Shown here: one piece after another, positions 1 to 6,143 of the stretch | Layout: the number at the start of each line of letters is the position of its first letter | Position numbering within the stretch: position 1 is the first letter of the stretch | Assembly: GCA_005885325.1 (NCBI GenBank) | Contig: VAYX01000075.1 | Location: forward strand, 1-18,609 | Source: Actinomycetota bacterium | Lineage (GTDB): Bacteria; Actinomycetota; UBA4738; HRBIN12 | Reading direction: 5' to 3' | DNA: 18,609 bases | The notes under the pieces: generated by a model | Database searches by the model: none | What the model was told of the DNA's origin: nothing | The model's input: the letters and a program-made list of their open reading frames with translations, nothing else | Position numbers and translations under genes: made by a program

Positions 1-490
1 CGGGATAGTCCATCGACACGAGCACGTAGTAGATGTCGTCCATCGCCGACAGGATGGCCTCACCCCGGTCCACCTCTCCGTGGCGGAGCAGGTCGAGGAT
101 GTGGCGGCGTCCCTCCCCGATGGCCTCGGCCATCCCGTTCAGGAACGGGGCGTCCTCCACACCGAGTTCCTCAGGAGTGGGGAGCTGGCCAGAGCCGGTC
201 ACTACCGCTTCGGTGATGCGGGCCTCTGCGTACTCCTTCTGCGCGTCCTGGAGATAGCCGGCGAACCTGATCTCCGGATGGTCGTGCACGGCCGACAGGC
301 CTTCGTCGATGGCCGCCTTCGCCTGGTCCATGAGCCGGTGGGCTTGGTCCCACTCGTAGCGATGCATGGCTCGGATCGCGTTCGCGCACGAGCGGATGGC
401 GCGGCGTGCGGCTGGGAGGGCGCGTTCGCGGGCCTCCATCCGCTGGTCGAAGCGACGCCGAACATCCTCGGAGATCTGATCCAGGTTCAT
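1..490 (-). CDS. Translin-family protein (COG2178-like), partial, C-terminus off the left edge
   Basis: The frame opens at ATG 490 and stays open to the window edge, giving 163 residues. It is all-helical and charged, with the conserved landmarks of archaeal/bacterial translin-like proteins: AIRAMHR near residues 38-44, an HPE..FAGY..DA segment (71-83), EYAEA (86-90), PTPEELGV (104-111) and DDIYYVLVSMDYP at the visible end. The acidic pair E86/E89 matches the spacing of the acidic residues used for RNA cleavage in the TRAX/translin RNase. Translins form helical oligomers that bind and sometimes cut RNA; activity here is inferred only. The missing part should be the last helix. It lies 24 nt beyond the stop of the SepX-like gene on the same strand and has its own candidate -10 nine bases before the ATG. 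The family call is firm from the pattern; substrate and role are unknown. Such proteins are sometimes mislabelled haloacid dehalogenase. Confidence 0.85.
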   Translation of the reverse strand, partial: MNLDQISEDVRRRFDQRMEARERALPAARRAIRSCANAIRAMHRYEWDQAHRLMDQAKAAIDEGLSAVHDHPEIRFAGYLQDAQKEYAEARITEAVVTGSGQLPTPEELGVEDAPFLNGMAEAIGEGRRHILDLLRHGEVDRGEAILSAMDDIYYVLVSMDYP

Positions 491-499
491 CGCGGCCGG

Positions 500-505
500 A
501 GTCTA
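500..505 (-). promoter_or_regulatory. Candidate -10 (TAGACT) for the translin gene, leaderless spacing
   Basis: Read on the minus strand, TAGACT ends nine bases before ATG 490. It fits the TAnnnT -10 pattern and would place the transcription start within about three bases of the start codon. There is no purine-rich Shine-Dalgarno in between and no clear -35. The same hexamer at a similar distance precedes moeA. Confidence 0.45.
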
Positions 506-514
506 GACGCCGGG

Positions 515-1093
515 CTAGGCGCCGGCCACGCCGACCTTTCGGGCCGGCCTGACCACGATGTTGGTGTCGTCGTCGTCGTGGTCGAAGACGCCGAGGCCGT
601 TGTACGCCGGTTTGGCCGACATGCCCTCGGACACGAACCGGTGCCTGATCGGCGTCGGGTGGTCGGGGACGGCTGCCTCCTGCACCCGATGCCTCGCCGA
701 TCCCTCGGCACCCTGCTCCTTCATCCACAGGAGCAACCACACGTACACGCCCAACGCCACCACCAGGGCGCCGGTCAGGGCCCACATCGGCCGAAGCGGC
801 GGCACCAGGCCGATCAGAAACGTGAGGCCGATGCTCTCGAGGAGGGACACGAAGACCCGGCGCCGACGCTCACGGGCCCTCGCCCGGGCGCGGCCGTCGG
901 GTCCCAAGAACGCCGTTCCCTTGCGAGGGGTGATGATCCAGCGCCCGTCCTCGTGTCGTCCTGTCTCCGCCAACAGCTCCATCTTCCGCTCGAAATCCTC
1001 CACGCCCTCCACGAGCGAACTCTTTCGGCGACCCAAGGGGAGGAGGAAGGCCGCCCATACTATGCCCAAGGCCGCAAGCGTCAACCAACCCAT
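515..1093 (-). CDS. SepX/GLPR-like (Rv0996-like) actinobacterial membrane protein
   Basis: A 192-residue protein with an N-terminal membrane helix (about 2-20, followed by GRRKSS), a short cytoplasmic stretch containing EDFERKMELLAETG (32-45), a basic run RARARERRRR (69-79), then two hydrophobic segments (about 80-98 and 102-124). The tail is acidic, with DHDDDD at 171-176 encoded by a GTC microsatellite. The order (helix ending in A-LxPxxxRR, an 'ER' segment, basic run, helical hairpin) resembles Streptomyces SepX and corynebacterial GLPR as I remember them. In M. tuberculosis the equivalent Rv0996 lies in the galU-moeA1-rimJ cluster. Here it follows galU-moeA-moaC. GLPR is the membrane receptor of the MoeA homologue Glp, and SepX acts in septation. 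It is shorter than the Streptomyces protein. The ATG at 1093 was chosen because it begins directly at the membrane helix; an in-frame GTG at 1162 would overlap a palindrome. The family assignment is from memory of sequence pattern plus synteny. Confidence 0.62.
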   Translation of the reverse strand: MGWLTLAALGIVWAAFLLPLGRRKSSLVEGVEDFERKMELLAETGRHEDGRWIITPRKGTAFLGPDGRARARARERRRRVFVSLLESIGLTFLIGLVPPLRPMWALTGALVVALGVYVWLLLWMKEQGAEGSARHRVQEAAVPDHPTPIRHRFVSEGMSAKPAYNGLGVFDHDDDDTNIVVRPARKVGVAGA

Positions 1094-1133
1094 GCGCCCG
1101 GCCCTTCGTTCGCGGTTTCCCCGGCCCGCCACA

Positions 1134-1170
1134 ACATATGGATAGCGTGCCGACGCTAGCACCCATATGT
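1134..1170. promoter_or_regulatory. Nested inverted repeat overlapping a candidate promoter for the SepX-like gene
   Basis: Perfect outer arms ACATATGG (1134-1141) and CCATATGT (1163-1170) enclose perfect inner arms TAGCGT (1143-1148) and ACGCTA (1153-1158) around GCCG. On the minus strand TTGAGC, a 17-base spacer and TAGCGT can be read as -35/-10, with the -10 formed by bases 1158-1153. A transcript would have a leader of roughly 50 nt before ATG 1093. The structure could be an operator, a terminator-like hairpin after moaC (there is no T-run), or both. Confidence 0.45.
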
Positions 1171-1220
1171 GGAGTGCTCAATCACATCGTGTTATTCGTG
1201 AAGAACGTCGACGGTGGTGT

Positions 1221-1676
1221 TCAGTCGGCCCGGTAGTGCCCGCTCTTGCCGCCCGTCTTCTCCAACAATCGGAGACCGTCGATCCGGGCACTGCGATCGA
1301 AGGGCTTCGCCGTGTCGTACAGGCTGAGCGCCGCGACCGCCGCGGCCGTGAGCGCCTCCATCTCGACCCCCGTCCGGTCGCGGGCGGTGACCCGAGCCTG
1401 AACGCGTATCCGACCGGTCGACCGGTCGGGTTCCACGATGACCTCGGCTCCCGTCACCGCGATGGGATGGCAGAACGGGAGGAGGTCCGGCGTCCGCTTC
1501 ACGCCCATGATGCCCGCAACACGGGCGGCCTCGATGGGGTTGCCCTTCGGCGTTCCCGCCTCGAGCTTCGCACAGGCCTCGGGCGTCATCGTGATCACGC
1601 ACTCCGCCACGGCCTCTCGGTCCGTGACCTCCTTGCCGCCCACGTCGACGATTCGCGCCGCGTCGGAGGTCGCCAT
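1221..1676 (-). CDS. moaC: Cyclic pyranopterin monophosphate synthase MoaC
   Basis: A 151-residue protein that converts the GTP-derived 3',8-cyclo intermediate made by MoaA to cyclic pyranopterin monophosphate, the second step of molybdenum cofactor synthesis in the cytoplasm. The diagnostic motifs are present: IVDVGGKEVTDREA at 9-22, KGNPIEAARVAGIMG at 44-58, KRTPDLLPFCHP (60-71), TGVEMEALTA (102-111), YDTAKPFDR with the catalytic Lys/Asp region (120-128), and LLEKTGGKSG (137-146). The N-terminus is shorter than in many homologues but reaches VDVGGK intact. Its ATG shares one base with the moeA stop (TGATG), indicating translational coupling. No moaA, moaB or moaE lies in the window, so the rest of the pathway must be elsewhere. 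Confidence 0.97.
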   Translation of the reverse strand: MATSDAARIVDVGGKEVTDREAVAECVITMTPEACAKLEAGTPKGNPIEAARVAGIMGVKRTPDLLPFCHPIAVTGAEVIVEPDRSTGRIRVQARVTARDRTGVEMEALTAAAVAALSLYDTAKPFDRSARIDGLRLLEKTGGKSGHYRAD

Positions 1677-2941
1677 CAGTCCTCCGGCGCCCGGAACACC
1701 ATGACGGTGACCTCGGTGCCCGCCGCTGCGGTCTGGACGCCCGGGGGCACGATGGCCAGGCCGTTCGCCCGGGCCACGGTGGCGATGAGGTTGGAGCCCC
1801 GGCCGCCCGTCGGGCTGGCAACGTAGCCGTCCCCCTCCGGGCGCACCAGCACCCGTGCGAACTGCGTCTTGCCCTTCGGCCCCGAGACATCGGCGGTGAG
1901 GCGGGCGGTGATCTCGGGGCGGAACAGGTTCGTTCGGCCCATCATCTTCAGGATCGCCGGCCGGATGAGCACCTCGAACGAGACGAACACGCTCACCGGG
2001 TTCCCCGGGAGACCGAAATAGGGCTTGCCCTCGATGGTGCCGAAGCCCTGCGGCATGCCGGGCTGCATGGCCACCTTGAAGAACTCGACGTCCCCCCGGC
2101 GGAAGAAAGCTGCCTTCACGACGTCTCGCTCCCCCACCGACACACCTCCAGAGGAGACGAACGCGTCGGCCTGGACCGCCCGGGAGATCACGGTGTCGCG
2201 AAGCTCATCCACCTCGTCGCGGACGATGCCGGCCAGGACCGGCGCGGCGCCAACCTCCCGGAGCGCACCGAACAGCAGATAGGCGTTCGAGTCCCGGACC
2301 TGGCCGTAGCCGGGCGAGCCGGGTGGGGCGATCAGCTCGTCCCCCGTCGAGAGCACCACCACGCGAGGGCGGGGATGGACGAGCGGGTGGGAGAAGCCCG
2401 CCGCGGCGAGGAGCGCGAGCTCCGGTCCCCCGAGCCGGCGCCCCCGAGCGACGAGGACCTCGCCCGCCTTCACGTCCTCGCCCGCGGGACGGATGTGCTT
2501 TCCCTCGGGCGATGCCGCCAGGATCCGCACCCGATCCCCCGTCGCCTCGCAGTTCTCGATCGGGACGATCGTGTCCGCGCCCGCGGGGACCGGCGCGCCG
2601 GTGGCGATGCGGACCGCCTCCCCACCTCCCACGGTCGCCTCGGGGCGCCGTCCGATGGGGGCACGCCCGACGATTGTGAGCTCGACTGGCGATGCCGGGG
2701 ACGCCGCCGCGACGTCGCTCGATCGGACCGCGAACCCGTCCATCGCCGAGGAGGGGAAGTCCGGGATGTCCGAGGAGGCCACGGCATCCTCCGCCAGGAC
2801 GCAGCCATGGGACTCCGTGAGGGGAAGGTTGATCGTGGCCAGCGGCTGGACCTGGGACAGGACCTTCTCCCTGGCGTCCTCCACCGACAGCAGGCCCTCA
2901 CCGCTGTCGTGGTCGTGCACGTGGGTCGCGCTCGTGGCCAT
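1676..2941 (-). CDS. moeA: Molybdopterin molybdotransferase MoeA / Glp-type gephyrin homologue
   Basis: A 421-residue MoeA-family protein. MoeA inserts molybdate into adenylylated molybdopterin. Visible landmarks: DFPSSAMDGFA (61-71), TGAPVPAGADTIVP (114-127), STGDEL (198-203), SSGGVSVGERD (264-273), MQPGMPQGFG (292-301) and GLPGNPVSVFVSFE (310-323), then the C-terminal beta domain. The N-terminus has an extra HVHDHD stretch. The usual KPGKP motif reads QPGMP. Actinobacterial homologues typically have Q at the first lysine, but loss of the second is unusual. Corynebacterial Glp, a MoeA homologue, works in cell division with the membrane protein GLPR, and a GLPR-like gene lies two genes downstream, so a cofactor, division or dual role is possible. 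It lies 36 nt after galU on the same strand, with a candidate leaderless -10 seven bases before its ATG. Confidence 0.93.
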   Translation of the reverse strand: MATSATHVHDHDSGEGLLSVEDAREKVLSQVQPLATINLPLTESHGCVLAEDAVASSDIPDFPSSAMDGFAVRSSDVAAASPASPVELTIVGRAPIGRRPEATVGGGEAVRIATGAPVPAGADTIVPIENCEATGDRVRILAASPEGKHIRPAGEDVKAGEVLVARGRRLGGPELALLAAAGFSHPLVHPRPRVVVLSTGDELIAPPGSPGYGQVRDSNAYLLFGALREVGAAPVLAGIVRDEVDELRDTVISRAVQADAFVSSGGVSVGERDVVKAAFFRRGDVEFFKVAMQPGMPQGFGTIEGKPYFGLPGNPVSVFVSFEVLIRPAILKMMGRTNLFRPEITARLTADVSGPKGKTQFARVLVRPEGDGYVASPTGGRGSNLIATVARANGLAIVPPGVQTAAAGTEVTVMVFRAPED

Positions 2942-2948
2942 CTCGGGC

Positions 2949-2954
2949 AGTCTA
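2949..2954 (-). promoter_or_regulatory. Candidate -10 (TAGACT) for moeA, leaderless spacing
   Basis: On the minus strand TAGACT ends seven bases before ATG 2941, in the 36-nt gap after galU. The gap shows no Shine-Dalgarno next to the ATG. This suggests moeA-moaC can be transcribed separately from galU. No convincing -35 is visible. Confidence 0.45.
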
Positions 2955-2977
2955 TCGAGCGGGCTCGGACCGGGCCG

Positions 2978-3856
2978 TTACAGGATCTTCTTGCGCTGCA
3001 CCAGATCGGCCAGGTACTGGCGGATCTCCGCCCCCACGTCCTCCCGATCAACGGCCAGCTCGATCGTGGCCTTCAGGTAGTCCAGCTTGTTGCCCACGTC
3101 GAACCTGCCGTTCTCGAAGACGTAGGCGTACACGGCCTGTTCCTGAGCCAGGAAATTCAGGGCGTCCGTGAGCTGCATCTCGCCGCCCTTGCCGGGCTCA
3201 ACGGCCCGAAGGCTGTCGAAGATCTCCGGCGTCAGCACGTACCGCCCGATGGCTGCGAGGTTGGAGGGGGCCTCGTCGGGCGCGGGCTTCTCGACGATCG
3301 AGACCACGCGGGCCAGGCGCTCCTGGACGAACTCGGGCTCGATCGAGCCGTACATGCCGATCTCGTCCCTGGCCACCTCCTGGACCGCGATGACGCTCCG
3401 TCCGTACCGCTCGTGGATGCGCAGCATCTCCTGGAGGAGTGGGGTCGTCCCGGCGATCAGATCGTCGCCGAGGAGGACGGCGAAGGGCTCCCCCGCGACG
3501 TGGTCCTCGGCCACCAGCACCGCGTGGCCCAGGCCCAGGGGGTCCCGCTGGCGGATGTAGTGGATGGAGGCCATCTCGGAGATCTCGCGGACCTCCTTCA
3601 GCTCGTCGAACTTCCCCCTCGCCTCCAGGAAGTTCTCGAGCTCGACCGACCGGTCGAAGTGGTCCTCGATGGATCGCTTGCCCCGACCCGTGATGATCAG
3701 GATGTCGTTCAGGCCCGCCCGCACGGCCTCCTCCACCACATACTGGATGGCCGGCTTGTCCACCACCGGCAGCATCTCTTTGGGCTGTGCCTTGGTGGCC
3801 GGGAGGAACCTGGTCCCCAGGCCGGCGGCGGGGATGACGGCCTTCTTGACCTTCAC
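2978..3856 (-). CDS. galU: UTP--glucose-1-phosphate uridylyltransferase GalU
   Basis: A 292-residue cytoplasmic enzyme making UDP-glucose from UTP and glucose-1-phosphate, feeding glycolipid, trehalose and polysaccharide synthesis. The nucleotide-binding signature spans 8-30 (IPAAGLGTRFLPATK, then PKEMLP). Also present are DPLGLGHAV (105-113), LLGDDL with the metal-binding aspartate (128-133), the GGEMQLTDA substrate loop (224-232) and DVGNKLDYLKA with the conserved lysine (253-263). The length is normal for the family. The start is GTG at 3856, four bases after GGAGG. It heads the minus-strand block galU-moeA-moaC, an order common in actinobacteria. The enzyme is complete, with no obvious missing residue. 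Confidence 0.97.
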   Translation of the reverse strand: MKVKKAVIPAAGLGTRFLPATKAQPKEMLPVVDKPAIQYVVEEAVRAGLNDILIITGRGKRSIEDHFDRSVELENFLEARGKFDELKEVREISEMASIHYIRQRDPLGLGHAVLVAEDHVAGEPFAVLLGDDLIAGTTPLLQEMLRIHERYGRSVIAVQEVARDEIGMYGSIEPEFVQERLARVVSIVEKPAPDEAPSNLAAIGRYVLTPEIFDSLRAVEPGKGGEMQLTDALNFLAQEQAVYAYVFENGRFDVGNKLDYLKATIELAVDREDVGAEIRQYLADLVQRKKIL

Positions 3857-3860
3857 GGGA

Positions 3861-3887
3861 CCTCCCCCCAGAGGGTAGGCGAGTGTA
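3861..3887 (-). promoter_or_regulatory. Candidate -10 and Shine-Dalgarno of galU
   Basis: On the minus strand TACACT (3887-3882) fits a -10. It is followed by a run of G with GGAGG (3865-3861) four bases before GTG 3856. The predicted leader is about 20 nt. No -35 consensus is evident. The remainder of the 171-nt gap to 4027 shows only the fmdB -10. Confidence 0.45.
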
Positions 3888-4012
3888 CTCCGGGGCCCGC
3901 ACGGCGCTCCAGTCGCCCGGTCTCCCTAGTGTGGACTCGCAGCGTGCTCGCCATCCCGCCGACGGACCCCTTCGGACCCCTCCACTTAGGCTGGATGGAT
4001 ACCCCGCTCCGA

Positions 4013-4018
4013 TAGAAT
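4013..4018 (+). promoter_or_regulatory. Candidate -10 (TAGAAT) for fmdB, near-leaderless
   Basis: TAGAAT is five of six to the TATAAT consensus and ends nine bases before ATG 4028, so the transcript should start at or within about three bases of the start codon. No Shine-Dalgarno can be placed. No TTGACA-like -35 is found at 16-18 bases. Confidence 0.55.
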
Positions 4019-4027
4019 TGATGCACG

Positions 4028-4348
4028 ATGCCCACCTACGAGTACGCCTGCACGAAATGCGGACAGCACGTCGAGGTGTTCCAGCGGATCAGCGAGCCCC
4101 CCCTCACGACCTGCGGGGTCTGTGGAGGGCCGCTCCGGAAGGTGTTCCATCCGGCCGGGATCGTGTTCAAGGGATCGGGCTTCTACGCCACCGACAGCCG
4201 CTCCAAGGCCAAGGCCGCGTCGTCCGAGGCGAAGACGGGGTCGACGTCCGAGGCGAAGCCCGACACGAAGGGCGGCGAGACGAAGGACGGCTCGAAGCCG
4301 TCCGGCGAGAAGGCCACGACGGGAACTGCCAAGGAGAAGACCGCCTGA
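4028..4348 (+). CDS. FmdB-family zinc-ribbon protein
   Basis: A 106-residue protein. The first 50 residues are the FmdB zinc ribbon: MPTYEYACTKCG with C8/C11, TTCGVCGGPLRKVF with C29/C32, and the family ending FKGSGFYATD (47-56). The tail (57-106) is a low-complexity, Lys/Ser/Thr/Glu-rich stretch that is probably disordered and highly basic/acidic mixed, as in many actinobacterial relatives. The family takes its name from a gene reported next to formamidase/formamide operons, but the molecular role is not established. It precedes mtnP with an overlap of four bases (CTGA), so the two are likely one operon. The four cysteines make the zinc-binding call firm; a regulatory function is only a family label. 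Confidence 0.93.
   Translation: MPTYEYACTKCGQHVEVFQRISEPPLTTCGVCGGPLRKVFHPAGIVFKGSGFYATDSRSKAKAASSEAKTGSTSEAKPDTKGGETKDGSKPSGEKATTGTAKEKTA
4331..4336 (+). promoter_or_regulatory. Shine-Dalgarno AAGGAG that fixes a CTG start for mtnP
   Basis: AAGGAG lies inside the last codons of fmdB, eight bases before CTG 4345. No ATG, GTG or TTG occurs in frame between here and the essential GGSGFY motif of mtnP, so this site decides the start. Confidence 0.65.
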
Positions 4349-5139
4349 GCACGGCGGAGATCGGCGTCTTCGGGGGGTCCGGGTTCTACTCGTTCCTGGA
4401 GTCTTCGGAAGCCGTGGACGTGGAAACGCCGTACGGCAAGCCCTCCGCCTCACCCGTGGTCGGCGACGTGGGTGGACGCCCGGTCGCGTTCATCCCCCGC
4501 CACGGGACGAAGCACGAGTTCCCGCCGCACCGGATCAACTATCGGGCCAATCTGTGGGCCATGAAGGAGCTCGGGGTGCAGCGGATCTGGGGGCCGTGCG
4601 CCGCCGGCTCGCTCCAACCGGGCGTGCAGATCGGTGACTTCGTGGTCTGCGACCAGCTCGTCGACCGGACCCGTTCGCGGCCGCACACCTTCTATGACGG
4701 TCCGGTCACGACGCACATCGCCTTCGCCGACCCCTACTGCCCCACGATGCGCGAGGTGGCCGTGAAAGCCGGCACCGAGCTCGGCATCTCCATGCACGAC
4801 GGCGGGACGATGGTGGTGATCGAAGGCCCTCGGTTCTCCACCCGGGCCGAGTCGGCCTGGTTCAACCAGATGGGGTGGCACACGATCAACATGACGGGGT
4901 ATCCCGAGGCGCTCCTCGCGCGAGAGCTGGAGATCTGCTACGCGAACGTCTCGCTCATCACCGACTACGACGTCGGCGTCCCGGGGATCCCCCCGGTCAC
5001 GCACGAGGCGGTGATCGAGGTCTTCGAGCGGAACAACGCGAGGCTTCGCGACCTGCTGTTCGCATCGATCCCCGCCCTGCCGCAGGAGCGTGATTGCCCC
5101 TGCGTCACCGCGTTGAAGGGCGCACGATTCGAGGTCTAG
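4345..5139 (+). CDS. mtnP: S-methyl-5'-thioadenosine phosphorylase (MTAP), CTG start
   Basis: A 264-residue enzyme of the PNP/MTAP family, which cleaves 5'-methylthioadenosine with phosphate to adenine and methylthioribose-1-phosphate (methionine salvage and polyamine by-product removal). Motifs: phosphate loop GGSGFY (10-15), PRHG (51-54), HRINYRANLWAMKELG (62-77), GGTMVVIEGPRFSTRAES (153-170), NMTGYPE (182-188) and TDYD (206-209), whose aspartates in human MTAP recognise the 6-amino purine. The C-terminal CPC (251-253) is also typical. The start is argued to be CTG 4345: it overlaps the fmdB stop as CTGA, follows AAGGAG by eight bases, and leaves five residues before IGVFGGSG as usual. Upstream ATGs in this frame lie in the fmdB shadow. 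No other methionine-salvage gene is present. Specificity for MTA rather than other nucleosides is an inference from the motifs. Confidence 0.93.
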   Translation: MSTAEIGVFGGSGFYSFLESSEAVDVETPYGKPSASPVVGDVGGRPVAFIPRHGTKHEFPPHRINYRANLWAMKELGVQRIWGPCAAGSLQPGVQIGDFVVCDQLVDRTRSRPHTFYDGPVTTHIAFADPYCPTMREVAVKAGTELGISMHDGGTMVVIEGPRFSTRAESAWFNQMGWHTINMTGYPEALLARELEICYANVSLITDYDVGVPGIPPVTHEAVIEVFERNNARLRDLLFASIPALPQERDCPCVTALKGARFEV

Positions 5140-5148
5140 CGGCACGGG

Positions 5149-5154
5149 TACGAT
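5149..5154 (+). promoter_or_regulatory. Candidate -10 (TACGAT) before the 58-residue ORF
   Basis: TACGAT lies right after the mtnP stop and ends six bases before ATG 5161, the exact spacing expected for a leaderless transcript. No -35 is apparent. A GGGG at 5155-5158 could serve as a poor Shine-Dalgarno instead. Confidence 0.35.
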
Positions 5155-5160
5155 GGGGCC

Positions 5161-5337
5161 ATGGCTGCCGAACCCGTCCTCGTCACCGTGGAGCTCCGGT
5201 TCAAGACCTCCGAGGATCCGCAGCAGCTCGGCGAGCGCATCCGCGAGTCCGTCGCCCTGATCGTGGGCCAGCCGGCATTGGAGGAGTTCCGGGTCCGGGT
5301 CCTCCCCCTCGGGGAGAAGAGGTCCCGCGGAGTGTGA
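5161..5337 (+). CDS. Small hypothetical protein, 58 residues
   Basis: An ATG-initiated frame of 58 codons sits in the 273-nt space between mtnP and the CpaB-like gene. The protein begins MAAEPVLVTVELRF, continues with a polar helix-like stretch DPQQLGERIRESVALIVG (about 19-36), then EEFRVRVLPLGEKRSRG. The pattern beta-alpha-beta with alternating hydrophobics and strong third-position G/C suggests real coding. There is no signal peptide, membrane segment or cysteine. I do not recognise a family. Its position on the same strand as fmdB-mtnP and the candidate -10 just upstream support expression. It could also be a chance frame in GC-rich DNA; the amphipathic pattern makes me favour a gene. Confidence 0.55.
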   Translation: MAAEPVLVTVELRFKTSEDPQQLGERIRESVALIVGQPALEEFRVRVLPLGEKRSRGV

Positions 5338-5391
5338 CCGGTCTCACAGCGCGCGAACGAGTCCTCGGATAGCGTCCAGCACGTTTCCTCA

Positions 5392-5410
5392 ATCACCTCT
5401 GGAGGGTGAT
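5392..5410 (+). promoter_or_regulatory. Shine-Dalgarno of the CpaB-like gene within a small hairpin
   Basis: GGAGGG (5401-5406) stands six bases before GTG 5413. The flanking ATCACC (5392-5397) and GGTGAT (5405-5410) are complementary and would fold with the ribosome site in the loop and one arm. Upstream, TAGCGT (5370-5375) could be the -10, giving a leader of about 30 nt. Confidence 0.4.
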
Positions 5411-5412
5411 GC

Positions 5413-6087
5413 GTGTTCCGGCGCAGGTGGTCGCCGACCTCGAAGGCATTCGCGTTCCTCGCCGTCGTGGCGGCCGTCGCGGCGTACGGGCTCGTCCGCG
5501 GGTACGCGGCTCGCCTGGAAGCCCTTCGCCCGGTGGTCGGCACGATGCGGCCGGTCGTCGTTGCCGCCGCCCCGATCGAACGGGGAACGGTCCTCACCGA
5601 GCCCCTCCTCCGAGTCGCGGAGATCCCGTCGTCGTTCGCGCCGCCGGGAGCGCTCCCAACCGTGACGCTCGCCGTGGGCGAGACCCTGGGCTCCGACGTG
5701 GCCGAGGGCGAGCCGGTGACACGGACCCGCCTGGGGGCGGCCGAGGCGGGCCCCATCGCGTCGTTGGTTCCGTCCGGGCTTCGCGCGTTCCCCGTCGTCG
5801 CGGCGATGCCGCCCGGCACGGTGCGTGCCGGAGACCGAGTCGACGTGTACGCCACCTTCGGCGGGCCTCGTCCCTACACCGAGACCGTAGCCACCGGCCT
5901 GGAGGTCTTGGTGCTGCTCGGGGATGAGGGCGCCGATGTGACCACCGGCATCACGTCGAACCCATCGCCCGGACCCTCGCTGGTGCTCTTGGTGAGCCCG
6001 GACCAAGCCGAACGCCTGGCGTACGCGACGGCATTCGCCGACCTGGCCATCTCCATCGCGGGCCCGGCTGAAGGCGTTGCCGAGTAG
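5413..6087 (+). CDS. CpaB/RcpC-family SAF-domain membrane protein
   Basis: A 224-residue protein with a basic N-terminus, one membrane helix (about 11-28) and an extracytoplasmic part. Residues 46-108 look like a SAF domain (RPVVVAAAPIERGTVLTEPLLR, with VGETLGSDVAEGEPVTRTRL following). Residues 118-216 look like the RcpC/CpaB domain: LRAFPVVAAMPPGTVRAGDRVDVYATF, then VLVLLG and LVLLVSPDQAERLAYA. CpaB/RcpC proteins belong to Flp/Tad pilus assembly and sit at the secretin/periplasm level, but actinobacteria often carry such SAF proteins away from any tad cluster, and no other tad gene is seen here. The start is GTG 5413 on the strength of the GGAGGG site. The family call is good; whether it builds a pilus is unknown. 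uppP follows 56 nt downstream of its stop, or closer if uppP starts earlier. Confidence 0.82.
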   Translation: MFRRRWSPTSKAFAFLAVVAAVAAYGLVRGYAARLEALRPVVGTMRPVVVAAAPIERGTVLTEPLLRVAEIPSSFAPPGALPTVTLAVGETLGSDVAEGEPVTRTRLGAAEAGPIASLVPSGLRAFPVVAAMPPGTVRAGDRVDVYATFGGPRPYTETVATGLEVLVLLGDEGADVTTGITSNPSPGPSLVLLVSPDQAERLAYATAFADLAISIAGPAEGVAE

Positions 6088-6143
6088 CATCAGCGCCGTT
6101 TGCCCCGGCGATCGGAACGGCGACGAGCGTCCTCCAGGCCATC

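Noticed and set aside
2375..4015. A 546-codon open frame on the plus strand
   Set aside because: It is antisense to moeA and galU, which have every family motif. Its translation is Arg/Gly/Asp/His-rich with no domain, as expected of a GC-rich shadow frame.
3883..4344. N-terminal extension of mtnP to an upstream ATG
   Set aside because: The extra residues are a shadow of the fmdB zinc-ribbon gene, and homologues begin shortly before GGSGFY.
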